A stretch of 64,000 nucleotides of DNA from Bacteroidales bacterium (GCA_017631435.1 JAGBTG010000058.1:1-64000), one strand, 5' to 3'. Counted from the stretch's first letter, positions 17,939 to 28,600 are shown. The notes: generated by a model not told the origin, from the sequence alone. Numbers and translations: made by a program.

Positions 17939-20563
17939 CTACTTCTTTTTTCCATTTGTCTGTTCCACCCTGCGTTCAATCACCTTCTCCGCATAATGGT
18001 ACTGTCGGGAAGCAGATCTTCCTTCCACCTCAATGCGATAGTTGGCATCTGAATCGGAGGTATAGAAACTTATTGTAGCCTCACCATTCTCGTCAAGCTT
18101 CACCGCAGGGTTCCAGTAAAGGGTGATGCGATTGTCATCCACTTTTGATTTCTTGCTCTCCGGAGTGTCATATTTGGGAGAGTAGAACTTGGCCGGTTTC
18201 TGCCAGCCCAGAGGATTGGCACTGGTAACGTTGTATGGGACATCCTTTTCCCTATATGGTTTTGTACGGATCATCAGAACCGGTGAAGGGAACAAGCCTC
18301 CTACATATTGTTGGAATGGTGCAGCTGAAAGACCTTGAACAAAAATCAGTGATTCAATATCAGACAATTTCAAATTATACAGGTAAAAATCTGAAAATTC
18401 CGCAGGGTCCATAGACATTCCATTCACATATATTTGAACCAGTGCAGTTGGTGGTCCCGCTGCGCGTTTTACAGTATGGGTTGTTATGGCTCTTGCCACT
18501 AATAAAGGTCTGACACCACCCATTTGAACTCTCAAACCATAAAAATTATCTCTCAAAAAAGTCTCAAGATCATAATGCTTGACATATGGTTTCATGTCAG
18601 ACGTATCTCTATACCATGACTTATTTATAGGGTAATTGGGAATAGGACTTGGTGAGTTTTTTGGAGTAATAAGCTGCGATGTCACTACTACGGGGTTCAA
18701 CTCAAATGCCATTGCATGATCACCGTCTTCACCGTTATAGTATATAGACTCTACTACCTTGCTGTATATTGGAGAATATTTTACTTTTTCAGGTTTTATA
18801 GGGTATATGTAGTCAGGTGCATAGTAATCATCACGCAATACTGGCATATGGCTGGTACTTCTGCCATTTTTACCCACTGCACTCACTATAAATCTTGTAT
18901 TCTCCGGGAAATCAACATCTTTAAGAACAAAATAACCTGAATCTATCTGGCCCATTGCCTTAAAGTTGATTGAAGGAGCCAAAAACGAAACAGTTGCCTT
19001 CTTTGTAAGTCCAACAGGATTTACAACCTTTCCAAATAGGGTTTGTCTGTACTCCCTGCCAAAATTTGGCACTTCGTTCTTGCCTTGAAAAATCTTTTCG
19101 GTATCATAGTATCTCCAACCTTGAGTCTGCATAAGCATATCAGCCTTATGCATTCTTACTGAAAGAGGTATTGAGTCATTAAAATACCAATCTATATTCT
19201 CTATATAGCCTTTTATCTCACTCTTAAGAAGCATATAAGACTGCATAGTGGTTTTCTCACAATTCTCCACTATCCCCATATCGGTTACAGCAACAGAGAA
19301 ATTGGAACCTTCACCTATCATCTCCTTTGGAAGCTTAATTTTGACATCAACCAGTTCCCTTGTACTATACTCCTCCTTTTGAGTTTCCAGTTCAAGGCTC
19401 TCCTTTGTTGCTGGAAGAACAATAAACGGCCTCTCTGCATACACATTGCCATCAGAATCCACTACAGATACAGAATGAATTCCTGATGTAAGCTGCTGCA
19501 ACCCCAATGCTATAGATTCATTTATTCCCTGCAAACGTTTGCTGTAGTAAATTTCCGAACCATTGTGTATATATACATTCAACCCTGTATACTGGAGATT
19601 ACCAGACACACTTACGGTGAAAATAATCTTATCACCTTCGCCATAAGTATTCTTGGCTCTTATATCAAAACTCCCATTGACAGTAACGCCTTTATCCATT
19701 ACTTTTGGCAATTTCACCTTCTTCCATTCGTAGCCAAGTGAATCTTTAACAGTAGCTGTAAGCTTGCCTTCAGGAATTGTCGCCAGCTTTACTTTTCCAA
19801 ATCCTAAAGAATCTGTTGAATAATGGCCTACTATATTGTCATTTTCATCCTTAATATCACCAAACACCTGCACTCCTGCTCCTTTCTTGCCTACAGCCTT
19901 CACATACACTACAGAGTGCTCTCCTTGCACATAATTACCGCTCTCCGGCAAAAACTGCACATCATACCTTATATCTTCATTCTCCTTATCTTTAATAAAC
20001 GGAGATTGTACACCAACTCGTGCATACTCCCTCCTATTCTTCACTTTTTTCTTCTCCATAGCTGTCACCAGCTTGTCCTTCATAGGATTGGTAAGTTCCA
20101 GCTCCTTATAGAACATATACTCTGCAGGTCTGTTAAGCATCCAGTATGTGTATGCCCTCAAAACAGCTCTGCCTGTAGAACTCATTTCCGGTACAGCAAT
20201 ATGCCCTTGAAAACAGTTATTCACAATTTTCAACTTTTTCCTGCTCACAACAGTCTTTTCCAATACTGAATGGTTAGTCCAACTGGTAAAATCCCTATTA
20301 AGCTCATCACTGATAAGCTCCACATAAATATAATTGGACTCATCAAACTCACTCGCATATGAAGCATTCTCCACATAGCCGCTGAACCAGATAGTATCTG
20401 TGGCAAAGTAGACGTCCTTATCTGTGTGAAGGTATACCTTTTCCGGAGAAAGGAGTTTTGAGTAATTATGGAAAAGTTCCTTCTGTTTGTTTGATTCTGC
20501 CTGGGCGCTTGCATTTGTAATTGAAAATACAGCGCATATAATCAGGGCCAGTCTTTTATACAT
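17939..20563 (-). CDS. Large exported MG2-like / TonB-plug-like protein (paralog 1)
   Basis: An 874-residue protein with a signal peptide (to ASAQ, residue 21). Residues about 38-140 look like a macroglobulin MG2 domain: SPEKVYLHTDKDVYFATDTI. Several beta-sandwich segments follow. Around 690-790 a stretch resembles a TonB-receptor plug (GLRVQMGGVRPLLVARA, YVNGMSMDPAEF, LKLSDIESLIFVQGLSAAPF). The C-terminus is another beta domain (RITLYWNPAVKLDENGEATI, then ASRQYHYAEKVIE). No outer-membrane barrel follows the plug-like part, so it is not a TonB receptor. Many Bacteroidota carry such proteins, and their function is not established. A close paralog lies at 47.8-50.4 kb. Confidence 0.8.
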   Translation of the reverse strand: MYKRLALIICAVFSITNASAQAESNKQKELFHNYSKLLSPEKVYLHTDKDVYFATDTIWFSGYVENASYASEFDESNYIYVELISDELNRDFTSWTNHSVLEKTVVSRKKLKIVNNCFQGHIAVPEMSSTGRAVLRAYTYWMLNRPAEYMFYKELELTNPMKDKLVTAMEKKKVKNRREYARVGVQSPFIKDKENEDIRYDVQFLPESGNYVQGEHSVVYVKAVGKKGAGVQVFGDIKDENDNIVGHYSTDSLGFGKVKLATIPEGKLTATVKDSLGYEWKKVKLPKVMDKGVTVNGSFDIRAKNTYGEGDKIIFTVSVSGNLQYTGLNVYIHNGSEIYYSKRLQGINESIALGLQQLTSGIHSVSVVDSDGNVYAERPFIVLPATKESLELETQKEEYSTRELVDVKIKLPKEMIGEGSNFSVAVTDMGIVENCEKTTMQSYMLLKSEIKGYIENIDWYFNDSIPLSVRMHKADMLMQTQGWRYYDTEKIFQGKNEVPNFGREYRQTLFGKVVNPVGLTKKATVSFLAPSINFKAMGQIDSGYFVLKDVDFPENTRFIVSAVGKNGRSTSHMPVLRDDYYAPDYIYPIKPEKVKYSPIYSKVVESIYYNGEDGDHAMAFELNPVVVTSQLITPKNSPSPIPNYPINKSWYRDTSDMKPYVKHYDLETFLRDNFYGLRVQMGGVRPLLVARAITTHTVKRAAGPPTALVQIYVNGMSMDPAEFSDFYLYNLKLSDIESLIFVQGLSAAPFQQYVGGLFPSPVLMIRTKPYREKDVPYNVTSANPLGWQKPAKFYSPKYDTPESKKSKVDDNRITLYWNPAVKLDENGEATISFYTSDSDANYRIEVEGRSASRQYHYAEKVIERRVEQTNGKKK

Positions 20564-20592
20564 ATCCAGTGCCTTTAAGTTATTCTCTTAAG

Positions 20593-20621
20593 CAAAGTTA
20601 TTTTATAAAAGTTTTACATGC
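20593..20621 (-). promoter_or_regulatory. CATGTAAA-type promoter of MG2/plug paralog 1
   Basis: Minus strand: GCATGTAAAACTTTT (20621-20607), then TAACTTTG (20600-20593) as -7, 30 bp before the ATG. The box and spacing match those at 17882-17910 and 50416-50445. Confidence 0.65.
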
Positions 20622-20740
20622 ACAGTTTTTTGCAAAATATAAAAAACTGATATTGTGGCAGTTGAAAACATTTTTATTAACTAACAGGGGTAGAGTTTAA
20701 CATCACCTCAACTTGTGCAGATAATGACAGTCAAAAGAAA

Positions 20741-20764
20741 GAGGATGACTCAAAGGTCATCCTC
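20741..20764 (-). terminator. Terminator after the HigA-like gene
   Basis: A perfect 9-bp stem GAGGATGAC / GTCATCCTC with a 6-nt loop. On the minus strand it is followed by TTTCTTTTG. The word GAGGATGACTCAAA repeats the end of the 105-bp element at 16680. Stops transcription of the CTP protease/HigA-like unit. Confidence 0.7.
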
Positions 20765-20782
20765 CTTCTAAAATTATAATCA

Positions 20783-21046
20783 TTACAGCATCGCCGCATA
20801 CTTTCTTATTTCTGAAAGTTTCTCCATAAAACTCTTGTCGTGCTGCGCCTGGTACATGTTGTACTTCAACTGCAGATTCATCAACGAGTCTGCCGGCACA
20901 TCCAATGCTGCTTCAAACATCATTGCTGTTGTAAGGGTAAAAGTTCTACGTCCATTCAACAGGTCGTTTAACACTTTATATGAAATGCCCATCCCCTCTG
21001 CCAACTTGCGCTGTGAAATTTTTCTGTATTCTATCTCGTCTTTCAA
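20783..21046 (-). CDS. HigA-like XRE-family DNA-binding protein, orphan, possibly N-terminally short
   Basis: An 87-residue protein with a helix-turn-helix of the HigA antitoxin family: ISQRKLAEGMGISYKVLNDL (about residues 9-28), then NGRRTFTLTTAMMFEAAL and ADSLMNLQLKYNMYQAQHDK. The only usable start is TTG at 21046. The frame is open further upstream into the protease gene and reads VEFWKEVLKDEIEYRKIS, which aligns with the family's HPGEVLKDEIEYR, so the usual first 10-15 residues are missing or altered. The TTG lies 17 bp after the protease stop. No HigB toxin gene is adjacent. It may be a domesticated regulator or a remnant. Confidence 0.65.
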   Translation of the reverse strand: MKDEIEYRKISQRKLAEGMGISYKVLNDLLNGRRTFTLTTAMMFEAALDVPADSLMNLQLKYNMYQAQHDKSFMEKLSEIRKYAAML

Positions 21047-21063
21047 GACCTCTTTCCAAAATT

Positions 21064-22677
21064 CTACTTTATCAAATCCAGAACCTTGTGCAACTGCCCG
21101 TCGTTGCGGACAATTGACTCAATTCTGCCAGGAGTGAAGTAATATTTGTACACAATCTCCTCCTCAAGGAGCGGTTTGAATTCGGCTTTCTTTACTCTTA
21201 GCATCTCTTCTTTTGAGATTGTGAGTTTCTTCTCAAGGGCATCAAATTCAGCCTTGTAAAGCTCATACAGATCCTCTGCTTTTGCGGCCTTAAGCATCTG
21301 GTCCAACTGGGCCAGGGCACCACTGCGGCTGTCAAAGTCTTTTGCTGCAGCAAATTTCACAAACTCCTCATATTCTGCATCTGTAAGGGTAAACTCCGCA
21401 GGTGATGCTATGGTTTTGTGTTTCTTGTAATATTCAATTGCATACTCTCCAAAGATGTCGTTTGCAACCAATGAGTAAGCCGGACGGCTGTAGCTCTGGG
21501 CTTTTACAACTGTATCAGGAGTAATTCCGCCGCCATCGTACACTGTTCTTCCCTTAAGGGTTTTGAAAGCCTTTTTAAGGGAATCCGGAACGAATCCTAC
21601 GCTACCGTCCTCATTTCTGTGGGAGTAGTCTATTGCCTGTACGCATCTGCCGCTTGGGGTGTAGTATTTGGCAGTGGTGAATTTCAGACTGCCGTTGTAC
21701 CCTACTGATCTGAATCCCTGCACAAGACCTTTTCCGTATGTCCTTGTTCCGGCAATCATGCCCCTGTCCAAATCCTGGATTGCTCCAGCAACAATCTCAG
21801 ATGCCGATGCAGATGAGGAATTTACAAGTACAGTTATCGGGATTAAAGTATCCAACGGCTCTGTCTGTGTCTTCATTTCAAATGCAGACTCCGGTGTGCG
21901 GCCTTTTGCTGTAACTACGGTGGTCCCTTTTGGGAGGAAGAATGAAAGTATCTTTACCGCCTCATCAACTATTCCTCCTCCGTTGCCTCTCAAATCAATC
22001 ACCAGCTGCTTTGCCCCTTTCTCCTTAAGGTCTGTGAAGGCTTTCCTGAAATCGTTGCTGCCGCCGCTGGTAAAGGCCTCATATCTGATGTAGCCTATTG
22101 AATCGCGGAGGATACCGCTGAAGGATACGTCGGGAATATGGATCCTTTCCCTGGTTACTGTTATCTCCTTAACCTCACCGGTGCGTCCTTTCTTTACAAG
22201 GAATTTCACCTGGGTGCCTGGCTGCCCTTTCATTCTGCGGCTGCACTCGTCTGCAGTGAGGGGCTTTACATCCACATCATCTATCTTAAGGATAAAGTCG
22301 CCTGGCTCAAGTCCGTATTTTACGGCAGGAGAACCAAGGTACGGCTGGGAAATGAGCACCCCAAGGGAATCTATCTTTCTGATCACTGAACCTATGCCGC
22401 CGTATGACGCAGAGCGGAGCATCTCAAGGTCTTCCTCGTTTTCTTCGGGAATATATACTGTATATGGATCGAGGGAGTTGAGCATTGCCTCAATCCCTGT
22501 ATTGGTCAGTTTTTCTATATCAACTGTATCTACAAAGCCTGTGCTCAGTTCCCTGAGTATGTTGTACTGCACCTCAAGTGCCTTTCCTGCCTTAAAGTGG
22601 GACGATTGGGCCATAAGGGAGGTTTGCGATACCAGCGCAACCACCGCCAGGATTACAAAATTTCTAAAAATCTTCAT
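21064..22677 (-). CDS. C-terminal processing peptidase (S41A), exported
   Basis: A 537-residue serine protease of the CTP/Prc type that trims or degrades envelope proteins. The start is MKIFRNFVILAVVAL (22677), with a signal peptide ending at LMAQ; in-frame starts further up to 22746 would run through the promoter and are rejected. A PDZ domain (about 85-170; GSPAVKYGLEPGDFILKIDD) precedes the S41 core: DLRGNGGGIVDEA near 230, the catalytic serine in VNSSSASASEIVAG near 290, and the lysine in GTRTYGKGLVQGF near 315. The C-terminal 150 residues are helical. It is divergent from rdgB. Confidence 0.94.
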   Translation of the reverse strand: MKIFRNFVILAVVALVSQTSLMAQSSHFKAGKALEVQYNILRELSTGFVDTVDIEKLTNTGIEAMLNSLDPYTVYIPEENEEDLEMLRSASYGGIGSVIRKIDSLGVLISQPYLGSPAVKYGLEPGDFILKIDDVDVKPLTADECSRRMKGQPGTQVKFLVKKGRTGEVKEITVTRERIHIPDVSFSGILRDSIGYIRYEAFTSGGSNDFRKAFTDLKEKGAKQLVIDLRGNGGGIVDEAVKILSFFLPKGTTVVTAKGRTPESAFEMKTQTEPLDTLIPITVLVNSSSASASEIVAGAIQDLDRGMIAGTRTYGKGLVQGFRSVGYNGSLKFTTAKYYTPSGRCVQAIDYSHRNEDGSVGFVPDSLKKAFKTLKGRTVYDGGGITPDTVVKAQSYSRPAYSLVANDIFGEYAIEYYKKHKTIASPAEFTLTDAEYEEFVKFAAAKDFDSRSGALAQLDQMLKAAKAEDLYELYKAEFDALEKKLTISKEEMLRVKKAEFKPLLEEEIVYKYYFTPGRIESIVRNDGQLHKVLDLIK

Positions 22678-22718
22678 ATTATTTTCTCCTTTTGCAAAAA
22701 CAAAAATATACATTTTAG

Positions 22719-22726
22719 TACCTTTG
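22719..22726 (+). promoter_or_regulatory. -7 element of the rdgB-recO-GH3 operon
   Basis: TACCTTTG fits TAnnTTTG exactly and lies 22 bp before the rdgB ATG. A TTTG at 22691-22694 could be the -33 element, though its spacing is slightly long. Confidence 0.55.
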
Positions 22727-22748
22727 GCAAAAAAACAGCATACCAATT

Positions 22749-23342
22749 ATGGAGATTATTTTTGCTACCGGCAACCAGCACAAAATGGTTGAGGCCCAAA
22801 AGGCACTAGGAGATTCTTTTACACTAATTATGCCAAAAGAGCTTGGCCTTACAGAAGATATTCCGGAAGATGGTGACACTCTTGTGGCTAACGCCATACA
22901 AAAAGCTGAGTATCTGTGGAATAAGTTTGGAAAGAACTGCTTTGCAGATGATACAGGACTTGAGGTGGATGCACTTGGTGGAGAGCCGGGAGTACGCACT
23001 GCCAGATATGCCGGTGAGGACAAGGGAACTGAAGCGAATATGACCAAACTGCTTGCAGAACTTGAGAAGGTTGAGCAGGCGCAGGGTGCAGCGGTTCCAC
23101 GCACTGCAAGGTTCAAGACTGTGGTAGCCCTTATCATAGACGGCCATGTGAAGACATTTGAGGGGGTTCTTGAGGGAGAGATTGCCCGTTCACGCAGCGG
23201 CAACGAGGGGTTCGGTTACGATCCTGTATTCATCCCACAGGGATACAACTGCACTTTGGCAGAGATTTCATTGGACCAGAAGAACGCAATTTCACACAGA
23301 GGCAAGGCCATGAGGGCCTTGGCAGAGTATCTGAATGATTGA
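22749..23342 (+). CDS. rdgB: XTP/dITP pyrophosphatase (RdgB/HAM1)
   Basis: Hydrolyses non-canonical purine nucleoside triphosphates (XTP, dITP) to monophosphates, keeping them out of DNA and RNA. The 197-residue length is normal. Motifs: FATGNQHKMVEAQ near residue 5, FADDTGLEVDALGGEPGVRTARYAG near 66 (in two parts: FADDTGLEVDALGG and EPGVRTARYAG), GFGYDPVFIPQG near 156 and ISHRGKAMRAL near 179. The recO start codon lies inside the last codons (8-bp overlap), so the two are coupled. Confidence 0.96.
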   Translation: MEIIFATGNQHKMVEAQKALGDSFTLIMPKELGLTEDIPEDGDTLVANAIQKAEYLWNKFGKNCFADDTGLEVDALGGEPGVRTARYAGEDKGTEANMTKLLAELEKVEQAQGAAVPRTARFKTVVALIIDGHVKTFEGVLEGEIARSRSGNEGFGYDPVFIPQGYNCTLAEISLDQKNAISHRGKAMRALAEYLND

Positions 23343-24087
23343 GAAGAGCCAGATAATTGTCCTGCATACCATAAAACATGGTGACACCGGAATTGTAGTG
23401 CAGTGTTATTCCAACACGGCCGGGAGGTGTGCACTCTATTTCAGAGCGTCATCAAAGGGAAAGAACAACGCATCTTTATTACACAAACTCAACATATTGG
23501 ATGTAGTTACCTATAGGAACACTTCACAGAGTATGCCCACCATACGGGAGATATCTGCCCCCTACAGGCTCACATCAATACGGGGAGACATATACAAGAG
23601 CACCATTGCCATCTTCATAAGCGAACTGCTGGGCAAGACAATAAGGGAGGAGGAGGCCAATCCGATCCTTTACAGCTTCCTGAGTTCATCCATACAGATT
23701 ATGGAACACACACAGGAGGGGGTTGCAAACTTCCATATACATTTCATAACCCACCTGTGCAAGATGTTGGGATTCATGCCCACAAACAACTACAGCACCT
23801 CTACCCCCATATTTGATATGGCAACTGCCAAATTCACCGTTACCCCATACTCCAATCCGGTTTACGGCACACAGCTCATGGGAGAACACGAGTCCAAGCT
23901 GCTGCACACACTTATGGTAACCCCTTCAACCAATCTTGAGAGGCTGCACTGCGGCGGAGAGGAGTTGAAACTGAACGGAGAGATGAGGCTGGCATACACA
24001 AAAAGGATGATTGAGTACATTTCCCACCACATTGGGAACAATATTGAGATAAAATCGTTGGATATATTGCACCAGATTTTCTCATAA
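23335..24087 (+). CDS. recO: DNA repair protein RecO
   Basis: RecO loads RecA on SSB-coated single-stranded DNA together with RecR. The 250-residue product has the N-terminal OB fold (IIVLHTIKHGDTGIVVQCYS, then GRCALYFRASSKGK near 30) and the helical middle (LLGKTIREEEANPILYSFLS near 93). The C-terminal part matches the Bacteroidota RecO pattern, in which the zinc cysteines of other phyla are absent. Overlaps rdgB by 8 bp; a GH3 gene follows after 12 bp. Confidence 0.9.
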   Translation: MIEKSQIIVLHTIKHGDTGIVVQCYSNTAGRCALYFRASSKGKNNASLLHKLNILDVVTYRNTSQSMPTIREISAPYRLTSIRGDIYKSTIAIFISELLGKTIREEEANPILYSFLSSSIQIMEHTQEGVANFHIHFITHLCKMLGFMPTNNYSTSTPIFDMATAKFTVTPYSNPVYGTQLMGEHESKLLHTLMVTPSTNLERLHCGGEELKLNGEMRLAYTKRMIEYISHHIGNNIEIKSLDILHQIFS

Positions 24088-24099
24088 CCTGAAACTAGA

Positions 24100-25629
24100 A
24101 TGAAACTTTTGAATTCCATATTCCTCAAGTATTCACATAACCTGCTCAAAGAGATTGACCACAGCAGGCTCAACCCTATGCTCTACCAGCACCAGTGGTT
24201 CAACCATCTGATTTCCAACGGAGCAGACAGCCTGTTTGGCCACGAGCACAACTTTGACAGGATTAAGACCATAAAGGAGTACCAGAAAAGGGTACCGGTA
24301 AGGGACTACAACGCCATGGCGCCCTACATCAACCGCCTTCTGCAAGGAGAAGACTATATTCTCTGGAACGGAAAAGTGAAAACTTTTGCCAAATCCAGCG
24401 GCACCAGTTCAGACAAAAGCAAATTTATACCGGTATCGCCACAATCTCTCCAGATTACCCATTACGGAGGATTCAAGAGAATGCTGGCCACATACATACA
24501 CAATAACCCGGGAAGCAATATCTTCTACGGCAAGGCCCTTACTCTAGGAGGAAGCGTTACTCCCGACAGAACCGGAAAAATCTATACCGGAGACCTCTCC
24601 GCCCTGCTGCTGAAGAACTCACCGGGAATTATAGAACTGATACGCACCCCCAGCCGCAAGACAGCCCTCATAGGGAACTTTGAGGAGAAACTTGAGGCCA
24701 TCTGCAGGGAAAGTACAGCCAAGAATGTAACCAACTTCTCCGGCGTACCAAGCTGGAACCTCATGCTGCTGAACAAGATACTTGAATACACAGGAAAGAG
24801 CGACATCCTGCAGATCTGGCCGCATATGGAACTGTTCATGCACGGAGGCACCGGGTTTGAGCCGTACAGGCCGCTGTTCAACAAGCTCATCCCTTCAGAT
24901 TCAATGCACTACCTTGAGAACTACAACGCATCCGAGGGGTACTTTGCATTCCAGGATTGCGAGGGGGACAACGGCATGCTGCTCACCGTAAACAACGGCA
25001 TATTCTATGAATTTATTCCAATGGATATGCTTGACGACGTGCTGCAAGGCAAAGTCTGGGAACTCCCTACCCTTGCAGAGGTACAGCCAGGCATAAACTA
25101 CGCCATTGTAATCTCCACCATTGGAGGGTTGTGGAGATATCTCATAGGGGACTGCGTGCAGTTCACATCAGTTTTTCCGCACAAGATTACAATATCGGGG
25201 AGGACACAGCTGTGCATAAACGCCTTTGGAGAGGAACTTATGATTTCAAATGCAGAACAGGCGCTTGCCATGGCCTGCGCCGAGTGCAACTGCACCGTAG
25301 CTGAGTTTACCGTAGCCCCCGTGTTCATGGAACTTGACAACAACGCACAGACATCCAAGGGGTTCCACCGTTGGGCCGTAGAGTTTGACACCCCTCCGGC
25401 AGATACAGCCGCTTTTGCAGCCATACTGGACAGGTGCCTTACTGAGGCTAACTCCGATTATGAAGCCAAAAGGGCCGGCAATGCCACAATGAAGCAACTG
25501 GAACTCATAACACTGGAAAAAGGGACATTCCTCAAGTGGATGCGGCTGAAAGGAAAAGTAGGCGGACAGAACAAAGTTCCCCGCCTACATAAAGATTGTG
25601 AGTTCATCAACTCTTTACTGCAGATATGA
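24100..25629 (+). CDS. GH3-family acyl-adenylating protein
   Basis: A 509-residue member of the GH3 (auxin-responsive promoter) family, ATP-dependent acyl-acid amido synthetases of the ANL fold. Plant members join amino acids to auxin or jasmonate; the bacterial substrate is unknown. The adenylate-forming core is visible: FAKSSGTSSDKSKFIPVS near 103 (ATP-binding loop) and YNASEGYFAFQD near 277. RYLIGDCVQFTSVFPHKITI near 347 is the hinge region, and FLKWMRLKGKVGGQNKVPRL at the end carries the C-terminal basic motif. Third gene of the rdgB operon. Its end overlaps the convergent DUF2723 gene by 15 bp. Confidence 0.88.
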   Translation: MKLLNSIFLKYSHNLLKEIDHSRLNPMLYQHQWFNHLISNGADSLFGHEHNFDRIKTIKEYQKRVPVRDYNAMAPYINRLLQGEDYILWNGKVKTFAKSSGTSSDKSKFIPVSPQSLQITHYGGFKRMLATYIHNNPGSNIFYGKALTLGGSVTPDRTGKIYTGDLSALLLKNSPGIIELIRTPSRKTALIGNFEEKLEAICRESTAKNVTNFSGVPSWNLMLLNKILEYTGKSDILQIWPHMELFMHGGTGFEPYRPLFNKLIPSDSMHYLENYNASEGYFAFQDCEGDNGMLLTVNNGIFYEFIPMDMLDDVLQGKVWELPTLAEVQPGINYAIVISTIGGLWRYLIGDCVQFTSVFPHKITISGRTQLCINAFGEELMISNAEQALAMACAECNCTVAEFTVAPVFMELDNNAQTSKGFHRWAVEFDTPPADTAAFAAILDRCLTEANSDYEAKRAGNATMKQLELITLEKGTFLKWMRLKGKVGGQNKVPRLHKDCEFINSLLQI

Positions 25630-28600
25630 GTTTACCATATCTGCATATTTTTTTGAAAGTTCGCTCTGATTGTTCTTCTCAAATATATCCGCCACCATAT
25701 ATATATAGTAAAGGTTGCGCTGCAGATCATCTGAAGAGAGATATCCGCCCATGTACTCTGTACCGAACAGGGCAATGGCCTCCTCACACTCAAGGACAAA
25801 CTCGTCAGCCAGTTTCTCCGCCTTGCCAATCTCACCCACAGCCACATATATGCTTATTGCATCCATAACTGTGCGCTCTGTAAGTGACGATATTACAGAT
25901 GTATTGAGCGGGAATGCAGATACCGGCATCACACTCTGCATCTTGTCAAGAACCTCAACGGCCTTCTGAGTCTCACCTTTTGAAACCAGCCATTTTGCAC
26001 AATTTGTCATAATCTCCCTTGGAGAGCACAGATTGTTGAATGTAAGAAGGTTCTGATAATCAACATGCATTGTTGTATCGGCAAAGCTCTCCCATTTGTA
26101 GGTATTCATAATCCTGTCATACAGCCTTGGATCAACCTGGGAAGTGATGTCACCAGCTGACACTTTGGTTGCAAACGGCACAAACTTGTACGCATATCCG
26201 TCATACTGGAGATACTCCTTTATTCCGATGTTCACTTCTCCACCCTGCTGAAGGAAGTAGATTGGTCTCTCCCACTCGTAGTTGCAAATCATATCAAGAA
26301 TAAGGAGATCTGTCTTGCTCAAATATCCATGGTCCTCAAGTTTAAGTACAATGGTGTCCTGAACCTTATCCATATCCTCAGGTGCCACAATACCGTATTT
26401 TACAACATTCTCCCTGTTTACAGGAATCGCTATCTTTGATGCCGCCACATAATCATGGCTCTTGCCGTCACTCATCGGGAGGACAATCTTTGGATTCCTG
26501 AAGATCTCCATCACCTGTTTGCCCAATACCGGCTCCCCGTTGAACCTGTCGTAAATCTGCACAAAGTCATTTGTTCCGTACAGATACTGATGGCGCGGGA
26601 TGGTGAACTTCACAGGATCAGACTCATAGGTCCTCTTCTGCATCTGGTCTATATACCAGTCTGTTCCCATCAGCGAGGTGTTCATTATCCTTACGTCTGT
26701 ACGTACACCTTCAACCTCCTGTATGTACCACAACGGGAATGTATCGTTGTCTCCGTGGGTTACAATTATTGCATTAGGGTCCAATGTATTAAGGTAGTTG
26801 GTAGAGAGATCCCTTACGGTATACCTGCCGCTGCGGTCGTGGTCATCCCAGTTCTCGCACGCCATCTGTACAGGTACAAGGACACATGCCACAGCAGCCA
26901 CCGCTCCTGCCACCTGCCTGTTCTTGAGGGTCTTCTCCAACAGTTCCGCCATCCACATCACTGCCAGGCCTATCCATATTGTAAACACATAGAACGAACC
27001 GGCGTATGCATAGTCACGCTCGCGCGGCTGCATAGGAGGCTGGTTGAGGTAAACCACAATTGCAATACCTGTAAGGATGAACAGCAACATTGTAACCACC
27101 CAGTTCTGCTTGTCCTTCTTTAGCTGATAGAACAGGCCAAGAAGGCCAAGGATAAGAGGCAAGAAATAATAGTGGTTCTTTGATCTGCTGTTCACTATAT
27201 AATCCGGGCCAACACTCTGGTCTCCAAGCCTCATCTTGTCCAAGAAACCAATACCGCTCTCCCAGTTGCCCTTTATCTTATCTCCCGGAACGGTAGCGTG
27301 AAGGTCATTCTGCCTTCCCACAAAGTTCCACATAAAGTATCGCAGATACATGAAATCAACCTGGTAATCAAAGAAATACTCCAAGTTGTCCTTCATATAA
27401 GGGAACTTGTATTTTGCACCAGGAACATTCTTTCCCTTGCCATCGGTATACATCTGGTAGAAAGGAACATAATTGTCACCTGCACCAGACTGCCACATTC
27501 TTGTAAAGACCATCTTCTGGTTTGAAGGATACACCGGCGTTGCAGGTGAATCCACCTTAACATATTTGCCGTCGAGAATATTATAGTATTTGTCTGTCTT
27601 CACATCATCATACTGGGAAGCAAATGTCTCCCCATATAGAAGAGGGTTGCTTCCATACTGCTCACGGCCTATATATCTTACAAGGGTAAACATGTTGTCT
27701 GGCTGGTACTCGTTGGTTGGGGTATTTGCACATGAGCGGATAACCACCACTGCAAAAGTTGAATAACCCACCACAATCAGGGTTGCACAAAGGATAATGG
27801 TATTGAGCAGCACCTTCTTGTGCCTGTAGGTATAATAGATTCCCCAGAAGCCTGCAGCAATCACACCCAGCACAAACACCACTGCACCCACATTCATAGG
27901 AAGCCCCATACCGTTCACAAACATAAGGTCTACATAAGCGGCAGCCTTAGGAAGATAAGGGATTATTCCATAAAGGATTGATGCAAGTATTACTCCCGAC
28001 AGCAACAGAACCTTCACCACCCCTTTTCCTGTAACCTCATATTTCTTGTAATAATAGATGAATACAAGGGCTGGAATTGTTAGAAGGTTAAGCAGATGCA
28101 CTCCAATTGAGATACCCATAAGGAATGCTATGAGGGCAATCCACCTGTTGGCATACGGCATATCGCTCTCCTCTTCCCATTTGAGCATAGCCCAGAATAC
28201 CACGGCGGTAAAGAGCGATGACATTGCATAAACCTCAGCCTCTACAGCCGAGAACCAGAAAGTATCGGAGAATGTATATGCCAAAGCACCCACAACACCG
28301 GCTCCAAACACTGCAATTGCAGAAGATTTGTCAAGCGCTCCCCTGTTCTTCTCCACAATCCTCCTTCCAAGATGCACAATGGTAAGATACAGGAAGTAGA
28401 TTGTAAACGCTGAGCACATGGCACTCATAACGTTAACCCACATTGCAGCATCCTCCGGACCTCCAAACAGGGTAAAGAATCTGGCAATCAGCTGGAAAAC
28501 CGGGTTTCCAGGAGGGTGTCCCACCTCAAGTTTATATGATGATGCAATGAACTCTCCGCAATCCCAAAAGCTTACTGTAGGCTCAATGGTAGAGAGATAG

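Noticed and set aside
20783-21046. Complete HigBA toxin-antitoxin module
   Set aside because: No HigB-like gene is adjacent on either side. The upstream gene is a protease.
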